Shown here: positions 39,993 to 46,561 of the stretch, in pieces
Layout: every line of letters begins with the position of its first letter
How positions within the stretch are numbered: position 1 is the first letter of the stretch
NCBI GenBank assembly: GCA_002393955.1
Contig: DGSK01000011.1
Coordinates: 6,326 to 70,325, forward strand
DNA from: Lachnospiraceae bacterium UBA4364
GTDB taxonomy: Bacteria; Bacillota; Clostridia; Lachnospirales; Lachnospiraceae
Length of the DNA stretch: 64,000 nt
Direction of reading: 5' to 3'
Translations under genes and position numbers: made by a program
Notes under the pieces: model-generated
Database searches by the model: none
Told to the model about the DNA's origin: nothing
Seen by the model: the letters and a program-made list of their open reading frames with translations, nothing else

Positions 39993-41480
39993 CTATGCCG
40001 GCTGAAGCAGAGACAGTAACCGTGAAAATACCTGTTCGTTTCCTTTCACCACCAATGCAATCTTTTCTTTTGCCCTGCTCAACCCCCTGAAAAGATTCCT
40101 CACCGCCTGCGTTTCATCATTATTATCCCCATGGCGCAGGCAGGCTCTTTCATCATAATAAAATGACTTGTCTATTAGCATCACTACCTTGGGATATTCC
40201 CGGCCTTCCGCCTCGGCTATGCTTACCTGCCTGCCGGCATACCCCGTTTCCCCAAGTGACGCATCACAAATGAATTCATATCCCTCTTTGGTAAAAATCC
40301 CAAGCAGTGAATCCGCTTCCGAGTCATTGGACGCATATACAAGCGAAACCGACGGATACGCCCTTCTCCGCTCCCCGTAGCCGTAATGCATTACAGCCCT
40401 GATAAAGCCGGAAAGCTCCGTATTGAGCCTTATCCTGTTGGTCAGGCGATACCCCTTAAATCCCTCCAGAGCCTCTATCAGCGAGCTTCCGCATTCCCCC
40501 TGCTCCTCAACTGCCACTGCATCTTCCCTGTCATATGATATCACTATGGGTGCATTCCAATTATCAGAAAGCTCCATAAGCTTTTTTAACATCCTGCCAT
40601 CCATATTATGCCCTTCATCGACAAGTATTGTGCGATAGCCTGCAGTTATCTCATTTTCAAAAGCTTCTCTGCCATAGTAAAAATCTATACGCTTAAGCCG
40701 CCTGTCCAGATGCGCCAGTTCCTGCATATAGGAGCCTAAATGGAAAATACACACCGGATCTTTTCTGGAAAGTTCCATTGCTATATCGTAGAGAAGTATG
40801 GTCTTGCCCGTCCCGGGAAAGCCCGTAAACCCCTGCGGCGCTGCAACAACGCCCTCAGCAGATGCCTGTCTTAAACGCCGTAATATCTGTTTCTTTATAT
40901 CCCTCTGCTGTGATGTAAGGAAATATTCTTTCCTGAGGAACTTCTCCGGATCCGTAAGAGGTGAGATCAGGTAGCGCTCCTCTTTAAAAAGCTCCTCTAT
41001 TCTGCCATTGTAACAATCCCTGCCTTTTTCAAGTACTGCCCGCATTTCCTCCCAGGAAGCCTCCACCAGTCTGTCACTGTGGGTAAGCCGCACCAGCCTG
41101 TCGCTTCCGCTTACATATGTAAAGAAATACATATCAAGCCCCAGCATAGCAAGGTATGCCTTATTTTGCACAAGCTGCCTTCGGATAACTTCATCAGTAA
41201 CATTCCCGCTCTTTAATTCTATATTTATGACACAGTCGGAATATATCCGTAAGAGATCGAATTCCTTGCCAAGTTTTGGCAGGACAAAAGAATAAAAGAA
41301 ATCATATTCAACGGCATCCGCCATGAAACCGCACAGCTTTCCGCAGAAAGCCTTAAGGCCCTCCAGTTCCCATTGCCTGATTTTTAGACAACCTGACCTG
41401 CCCGACATCTGGCGTTCAAGCTTCGATACGCATACCGGGTCGGAAACCCTGGTGAGTGCATATATATTTACCGGATACAA
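39993..41480 (-). CDS. Nuclease-helicase fusion (PD-(D/E)XK-like N-terminus, DUF2075-type ATPase)
   Basis: The C-terminal ~300 residues are a superfamily 1-like ATPase: Walker A GFTGFPGTGKTILLYD, Walker B TILVDEGHNMDG, LTNRIRLNTELSGFIR, and the terminal NLFRGLSRAKEKIALVVKG. The N-terminal part contains EFDLLRIYSD and INIELKSGN, the D...ExK spacing of PD-(D/E)XK nucleases such as NERD domains. Such fusions occur in DNA repair and in phage defence. The start is a TTG at 41480 seven bases after GGGGG. It stands alone, with a terminator-like palindrome downstream and a weak promoter candidate (TTGCTG, 17 bases, TTATAG) upstream near 41540-41570. Confidence 0.78.
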   Translation of the reverse strand: MYPVNIYALTRVSDPVCVSKLERQMSGRSGCLKIRQWELEGLKAFCGKLCGFMADAVEYDFFYSFVLPKLGKEFDLLRIYSDCVINIELKSGNVTDEVIRRQLVQNKAYLAMLGLDMYFFTYVSGSDRLVRLTHSDRLVEASWEEMRAVLEKGRDCYNGRIEELFKEERYLISPLTDPEKFLRKEYFLTSQQRDIKKQILRRLRQASAEGVVAAPQGFTGFPGTGKTILLYDIAMELSRKDPVCIFHLGSYMQELAHLDRRLKRIDFYYGREAFENEITAGYRTILVDEGHNMDGRMLKKLMELSDNWNAPIVISYDREDAVAVEEQGECGSSLIEALEGFKGYRLTNRIRLNTELSGFIRAVMHYGYGERRRAYPSVSLVYASNDSEADSLLGIFTKEGYEFICDASLGETGYAGRQVSIAEAEGREYPKVVMLIDKSFYYDERACLRHGDNNDETQAVRNLFRGLSRAKEKIALVVKGNEQVFSRLLSLLQPA

Positions 41481-41608
41481 TAGATTCCCCCAATCAGCAA
41501 TTACGCTTTGCCTTGTAAAACATACCCAGCTATAATGTATTAACTGTCACATCAGCAAGTTGAATATTTGTCAACCCAAACGCATATATAGTTAATTTTC
41601 AGTATTAG

Positions 41609-41651
41609 AACAAAACTAAAACCTCCTGTTTCGGATATAGCAGGCTTTAGT
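41609..41651 (-). terminator. Terminator of the Hsp70 operon
   Basis: ACTAAAACCTCCTG and its partner CAGGCTTTAGT (41641-41651) form a hairpin; on the minus strand TTTTGTT follows. It lies directly after the last gene of the operon. Confidence 0.8.
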
Positions 41652-41662
41652 AAAAAATTAAA

Positions 41663-43420
41663 TCAAAAATATCCAGTAGCTTTTAATAACAATGGCACAA
41701 TGATAATAATTGCCACTATTATTCCTACGCACAAAAGATTTACAATTACTCTTGGTATCATTTTCTTATAATAAAAATTTTTGCTTTTTTCAAACTCCTG
41801 CATAGCAGCAGCTTTTTCTGTATCAAACATCAGTTTAAATGTTCTCTTTATACCCATCAAATCGTTATCTTTAGTAACGACTGTTGCAACAGTATCTAGG
41901 AATATTGATATAAGCGCAGGTGGAACAATATAAGCTACCAAAATCCATACAATTATCAACAACGTTGCAAATATCCATTCACCGGCATTTTCTAAATTCA
42001 TACCATAAAAATATTCATTTACAAATTCTATCCATTTAGGCTTTGAAAAAACTCTGAAAATATCATAAACATGCCACGGCATAAACCAGTTTTCCAATAT
42101 GAACAATATAATAAATATCGGAATAGGAAGCTTAGTACATAAACTAAATATCAATCGGATTACTTCAAATATTAGGTATGCAAAAAATACCGGCCAATAA
42201 ACCATAAAATATACCAGCCTTGCACCGAGAGTAAAGCTGCCCTTTTTGTTAGCTAATCCGATTTTCTCAGCTGCGGATCTTACAACCTTATTAGAAAGCG
42301 TACTCTTTTTCGCTTTCTTTATCGCTTTACTCAGTGCACCGTCATTGCTGATACCGAAATTATCATAGATCGGCTCATAATAATTAATCAAAAAATCCGT
42401 ACGATCCAAAAAACCATAATCATTCTTTGCCACTTTCACAAAATCATCCATAGTGCTATTCTTCATTTTTACAAAGGAATACATATATGAAGACAACCCC
42501 GGATACTTTAAAAGCAGCGTAAACTCCTTATAGTTATCGATCACATCTTTTTGGGCAACTAACTGATCAATCGTATTAATCAGATCCACTAACGATTTAT
42601 AATCATTGCCATGTTCCTGCCTTACAGAAAAAAATTCAGCTCTCTTCTCCTTTATCATTTGAGAAAACTCAGTTATATCGGCATATTTATTAGTCTCAAA
42701 AAAATCATATAGTGAATCAGACACTTTGGGATATCTGCCTTTCACAGCACTACTCTCTGCAGCTTGCTCCTTAAATCTAAGACACTTTCCTATATTTAAA
42801 ACTGTTTCTTTTTTAAACTTGTTTACAACAAAAGGGCCATCGTTTTCTTTCTTTTTTCCTGACTCTTCCGTTTCTTCAGCGTCTGTAGAATCTTCTGTCT
42901 CCTCCGAATTATCCACCTTGTTAATGCCTATAATCTTAAATTCAGACTTAAGCATATCTAATATTGCTTTTTTATTCTTTCTTTCTGCCTGATAAAATTC
43001 AAAGAAAAAATCAACATCATCATTTTTGAGAGTAGTAGTTTTGCCAACCAGCTTAAAATATTCTCTAGCAAATTCCACACCACGCAGGCTTGTTCCAGTA
43101 GAATTACCTGTTTTCTTTCCTGCTGCTTTCCCTGAAGAACCACCATTAGTGTGAAAATCATAAAGTTTTTTACGCAACTTGTCATTCTTTATTATCTGCT
43201 CATATTTATCAGCCTTATCTAAACGTGCCTGATCCCTTTTTGCATTCTTCTCGTTTGCACCATTTATACTTTTTTGCCAACGTTCACGTGTATTTTTAAT
43301 ACAAGCATTAAGTTCATCTGCAGTAATATCTGGCTTCTCAATCTTATATAACTTTAAAATATTTTCTTCATTTATATCAATATCATATTTTATAAGTATT
43401 TCATCGCGTACGTCCGCCAT
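41663..43420 (-). CDS. Membrane protein with an N-terminal J-like region
   Basis: This 585-residue protein is of unknown function. Its first ~75 residues (ENILKLYKI, ACIKNTRERWQKSINGAN, DKADKYEQIIKNDKLRKKLY) resemble the helix pattern of HPD-less J-like domains found next to Hsp70 genes. A charged linker with an acidic run follows at ~180-200, then a helical domain, and the C-terminal ~170 residues hold four membrane helices, the last at the very end. The last gene of the Hsp70 operon, it would place the chaperone at the membrane. It starts at ATG 43420 after ATAGGAG. It is clearly AT-rich: one line counts 17/60 G+C. Confidence 0.75.
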   Translation of the reverse strand: MADVRDEILIKYDIDINEENILKLYKIEKPDITADELNACIKNTRERWQKSINGANEKNAKRDQARLDKADKYEQIIKNDKLRKKLYDFHTNGGSSGKAAGKKTGNSTGTSLRGVEFAREYFKLVGKTTTLKNDDVDFFFEFYQAERKNKKAILDMLKSEFKIIGINKVDNSEETEDSTDAEETEESGKKKENDGPFVVNKFKKETVLNIGKCLRFKEQAAESSAVKGRYPKVSDSLYDFFETNKYADITEFSQMIKEKRAEFFSVRQEHGNDYKSLVDLINTIDQLVAQKDVIDNYKEFTLLLKYPGLSSYMYSFVKMKNSTMDDFVKVAKNDYGFLDRTDFLINYYEPIYDNFGISNDGALSKAIKKAKKSTLSNKVVRSAAEKIGLANKKGSFTLGARLVYFMVYWPVFFAYLIFEVIRLIFSLCTKLPIPIFIILFILENWFMPWHVYDIFRVFSKPKWIEFVNEYFYGMNLENAGEWIFATLLIIVWILVAYIVPPALISIFLDTVATVVTKDNDLMGIKRTFKLMFDTEKAAAMQEFEKSKNFYYKKMIPRVIVNLLCVGIIVAIIIIVPLLLKATGYF

Positions 43421-43437
43421 TATACTATCTCCTATTA

Positions 43438-43875
43438 TTATGCCTTCTTCTGGTGTTGTTCAATAATCTTAGTCATTATCTTTTTGTAAGCACCTATATA
43501 GGCCCTGTCAGAATACTCCGCTATTGTCTCTAATATAGCACAGATAAATTCAATTATTGCTACTACCACGTCTACTATTACTGAGCCAAACGCATCGCAA
43601 AACCACACTGCCAAACCAATCAATATGCAACACAATACGATAACAACAATCCAAGTAAAAATTGCAACCCACCCATGTTCCTTAATAGAAACTGCAAGAC
43701 TATATAATGCATACAATACAGCTTCAACTATGCCTGCTAAAATTCCGATCCAAAACAAAGATTTACCCACTTCCATAATTCCCTGTAATACACCATTCAG
43801 CACCCTTAACAGCGAGCTTAGGCAAAAGAAGCATATAAAAATAATTGACATCCAGAAAATCGCAAACGTTGCCAT
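43438..43875 (-). CDS. Small multi-pass membrane protein
   Basis: This 145-residue protein has four hydrophobic segments (about residues 3-25, 38-62, 70-93 and 98-118) and a short charged C-terminal tail ending KKIMTKIIEQHQKKA. I recognise no family. It lies between the DnaK-like gene (14 bases downstream of its stop) and the J-like membrane protein gene, so it is an integral part of the operon. ATG 43875 has GGGGG at good distance. One line of its sequence counts 19/60 G+C. A membrane adaptor for the chaperone system is the simplest guess. Confidence 0.75.
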   Translation of the reverse strand: MATFAIFWMSIIFICFFCLSSLLRVLNGVLQGIMEVGKSLFWIGILAGIVEAVLYALYSLAVSIKEHGWVAIFTWIVVIVLCCILIGLAVWFCDAFGSVIVDVVVAIIEFICAILETIAEYSDRAYIGAYKKIMTKIIEQHQKKA

Positions 43876-43889
43876 AAGATTTTCCCCCG

Positions 43890-45545
43890 TTAATCAATAT
43901 TTGCGGACGCCATCCTTGATAAAGCACTCTGAAGTTCCTTATCAGACATCTGATTAGACAGTTGGAACGTAGTGTCTAGCCTTGAATGATACAACGACTC
44001 TTCAGCAACAATATGAAGCAATCCCGAATTATCAAGCGAAAAGGTAAACTCAATAGGTGTCCCCTTCGGAACCGGCTTTTTCAGTTCCATATTTATTGTT
44101 GTTAATGCCTTCCTATCCTCTAATGGAATGCTCTCATCCGTAGAGCGGCTTTCATATAAATCTGTAGTAAGTCCCTGCTGATTATCACAGGATGTTACAA
44201 ATTTATCAGTCTTAGTCGCCGGAAGCTTATCATTTATCATCAACATATTATAAATCCTTAAATCTCCATTCTCATCTCTGGCAGTCATACCATATGTTCT
44301 TGATAAAACATTTGTGATATTTAACCTAGCCACTGTACTAGTTGCCCCAGTTGCCGCCTGAAACTTTTTTTCCAGATCAAGGGTACCTATATTATTTTCC
44401 TGTAATTCTTCCACAGAAACACCGGCCTTATCTGCTTCGCTTTTAACGAAATCATTGTAAGCCTTCTCATTACTTGCATATATAGCAGCACCCTTAGCAA
44501 CAGCCTCATCTGGATCTGATAAAACAGGAGTTACATGATAGTCCCTTTCAATCATTGCTGAAACCTGTGGCATTCTTGATGAACCACCTACAAGAAGAAC
44601 CTTATCTATCTTAGATATGGGATACCCTTGCTTTTCCGCTACTCCCAGCACATCATCCAAAAGGTTTTTAGTCCTATTGAGCAAATCCGCTGTTATCTGC
44701 TCATATTTTTCTCGAGTAAGTTCTTCACGAAATCTTCCTGCTGGTCCATTAACGGAAATATTAACTTTTTCTCTGGATGTCAGTGATTTCTTCCATTGCT
44801 CTACATCACCATAAAGTGCCGCAACAAAATCCGGATCTTCTGTAAGATCTTCTCCATTTTCTTCCTCATAACGAGTTGTTACATAATCCATAAGTGCTTC
44901 ATCCCAGTCTTTGCCTCCAAGCTCGTCATCACCTCCGGTACATACCACGGTGATTTCACCACCATCGATATTCATAACCGTAATATCAAATGTTCCACCA
45001 CCCAAATCGTACACAAGTACCGTTTCCTTCTTTTCACTACCAGAAACGCCATAACTTATTGCCGCTGCCGTTGGTTCATTTATTATATTAAGCACATTAA
45101 GTCCAGCTAATTCACCTGCTGTCTTTGTAGCCTGACGTTCATTCATTCCGAAATATGCAGGACAGGTAATGACTACATCCTTTACCACCTCTCCATCTTT
45201 AAGAACACCTGTCTGCCTTAATTCTTCATTAGCATCATTGACAATCTTTTTCAAAATCATAGAAGAGACTTCAGGTGCGTGATATTCTATACCATTTAAA
45301 GTCACGGTATCCTTTTCTTTTCCCATTTTACGTTTAATAAACTGAACGGTTTTATCAGGTTCAATTTCAATTGAACGTTTTGCCTCATTTCCCACTATAA
45401 TATTGTCTGCCGATTCAACCATAACAACAGAAGGTGTCGTATGGTCTCCGTCACTATTTTTTAACACCACCGGTTTGCCATACTCATCAATATACGATAC
45501 ACATGAATAAGTTGTTCCCAAATCAATTCCAAATACATAGCTCAT
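43890..45545 (-). CDS. DnaK-like (Hsp70-family) chaperone with shortened C-terminus
   Basis: The nucleotide-binding domain is complete: GIDLGTTYSCVSY at the start, VVITCPAYFGMNERQATK, NIINEPTAAAISYG, VYDLGGGTFDITVM, and VLLVGGSSRMPQV. After residue ~385 comes a substrate-binding beta region (GMTARDENGDLRIYNMLM and KPVPKGTPIEFTFSLD), but at 551 residues it lacks most of the helical lid of DnaK (usually ~610-640 residues). An insertion (residues ~385-410) separates the two domains. It is therefore a specialised paralogue, not the housekeeping chaperone. It follows the GrpE-like gene by 17 bases and has AAAGGAG before ATG 45545. Its clients are unknown. Confidence 0.93.
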   Translation of the reverse strand: MSYVFGIDLGTTYSCVSYIDEYGKPVVLKNSDGDHTTPSVVMVESADNIIVGNEAKRSIEIEPDKTVQFIKRKMGKEKDTVTLNGIEYHAPEVSSMILKKIVNDANEELRQTGVLKDGEVVKDVVITCPAYFGMNERQATKTAGELAGLNVLNIINEPTAAAISYGVSGSEKKETVLVYDLGGGTFDITVMNIDGGEITVVCTGGDDELGGKDWDEALMDYVTTRYEEENGEDLTEDPDFVAALYGDVEQWKKSLTSREKVNISVNGPAGRFREELTREKYEQITADLLNRTKNLLDDVLGVAEKQGYPISKIDKVLLVGGSSRMPQVSAMIERDYHVTPVLSDPDEAVAKGAAIYASNEKAYNDFVKSEADKAGVSVEELQENNIGTLDLEKKFQAATGATSTVARLNITNVLSRTYGMTARDENGDLRIYNMLMINDKLPATKTDKFVTSCDNQQGLTTDLYESRSTDESIPLEDRKALTTINMELKKPVPKGTPIEFTFSLDNSGLLHIVAEESLYHSRLDTTFQLSNQMSDKELQSALSRMASANID

Positions 45546-45562
45546 TTTATTTTTCTCCTTTT

Positions 45563-46171
45563 TTAGTTTTTATTATACTGATATACGACTACTTTCTCAG
45601 GCTGGAGGATTTTATCACCTTTCCGATACCCTTCCTCCAAACTTTCCTTGATTTTTTTGTCAAGTGAAGGATCCTCCGTTTTTTCTATCTTTGCTTGATG
45701 AATAGATGCTGAGAATGCTTCACCTGGTTCGGTCTGATAAGGATCTATCCCCTGACGTTCCAGTAAATCCGTCAAATCCTCATATATGTATTCGTATTCT
45801 CGCTGTATATCCTCAAATGTCATATCTTCCCATTTTTCCGAAAGAATAATCCGCGCCATATCCTTTCGTATTTTTATCATTTCCTTCATAAGCTGGTCCG
45901 CAAAGCGATCAGCCTCTCCCTGCTTATAAAATTCCAATTCTTTGTGAAGCTTATCAATCATCCCATCTTTCTTCTCAATTTGGTTCCTAATCATTTGCTC
46001 CACAAGTTGATCATGTGCCTGAATCTCATCAAGTATAACGAATAATTCGTCATCTTCAGGATTACATTCACCATCATAATTTTCTGACGGATCATAATTT
46101 ATTTCTTCAAAATCCTCCTGTTGCACATCTTTCTCCTTGTCTTTTGAAAAAATGTTTCCCATTCCTGCCAT
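45563..46171 (-). CDS. GrpE-like nucleotide exchange factor
   Basis: This ~202-residue protein has an acidic, disordered N-terminus, a long coiled coil (residues ~50-130) and a small C-terminal beta region with PSLDKKIKESLEEGYRKGDK and ILQPEKVVVYQYN, the arrangement and terminal pattern of GrpE. GrpE releases ADP from Hsp70; the partner must be the DnaK-like protein encoded next. ATG 46171 has AAGGGG nine bases before; a TTG two codons earlier and an ATG at 46162 are alternatives. It is the first gene of the four-gene operon and has a good promoter at 46188-46216. Confidence 0.85.
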   Translation of the reverse strand: MAGMGNIFSKDKEKDVQQEDFEEINYDPSENYDGECNPEDDELFVILDEIQAHDQLVEQMIRNQIEKKDGMIDKLHKELEFYKQGEADRFADQLMKEMIKIRKDMARIILSEKWEDMTFEDIQREYEYIYEDLTDLLERQGIDPYQTEPGEAFSASIHQAKIEKTEDPSLDKKIKESLEEGYRKGDKILQPEKVVVYQYNKN

Positions 46172-46187
46172 TTGCAACCACCCCTTT

Positions 46188-46216
46188 TCTATATTAAATC
46201 AATGTACTTTCCACAA
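46188..46216 (-). promoter_or_regulatory. Promoter of the Hsp70 operon
   Basis: The minus strand reads TTGTGG (46216-46211), 17 bases, TATAGA (46193-46188), close to ATG 46171. No CIRCE-type heat-shock operator is visible. Confidence 0.6.
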
Positions 46217-46234
46217 TCACACTATTTACTAAAT

Positions 46235-46271
46235 AAAAAAACTGCATTTCTCATATCAAAATGCAGTTTTT
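46235..46271 (-). terminator. Terminator hairpin before the Hsp70 promoter
   Basis: AAAAACTGCATTT pairs with AAATGCAGTTTTT; on the minus strand a T-run follows. It insulates the Hsp70 operon from upstream transcription. Confidence 0.85.
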
Positions 46272-46479
46272 ATTTACAAAAACATCACTTCTCAGATTAT
46301 GAGAAAACTCAAAACCTGCAGTTAAATCCTGTCCGTCTATCAAAGTATCCACAAGCACCACCAGATAGTTACCCCCATCATTATAAAACACCGTATCACA
46401 CCATCAACCCCTATTGATTCTATCAAATTTTGCACTGATATACAATAAGATTGTGTTCTTAACATGTAGCAAATAAAAC

Positions 46480-46517
46480 AAAAAAGTAAATTCCACATTA
46501 TGAGAATTTACTTTTTT
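46480..46517 (-). terminator. Terminator of the dynamin-like gene
   Basis: AAAAAAGTAAATTC (46480-46493) pairs perfectly with GAATTTACTTTTTT (46504-46517); it lies 45 bases past the stop of the dynamin-like gene. Confidence 0.92.
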
Positions 46518-46561
46518 ACACGTGAAATATAATCTTGCATTCAATCGTGGCTATAAATATT

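Larger units (their letters stand above)
46178..46561. other. Gap between the Hsp70 operon and the dynamin gene
   Basis: It holds the operon promoter (46188-46216), a strong hairpin at 46235-46271, a short minus-strand open frame (GTG 46391 to stop 46251, 46 residues, with LVVLVDTLIDGQDLTAGFEF) that may be a small gene or a remnant, and the dynamin terminator at 46480-46517. Confidence 0.55.

Noticed and set aside
43890..45545. Housekeeping dnaK locus
   Set aside because: The protein is shorter than DnaK, has membrane-protein partners, no CIRCE operator, no hrcA and no classical dnaJ, so it is treated as a specialised paralogue.
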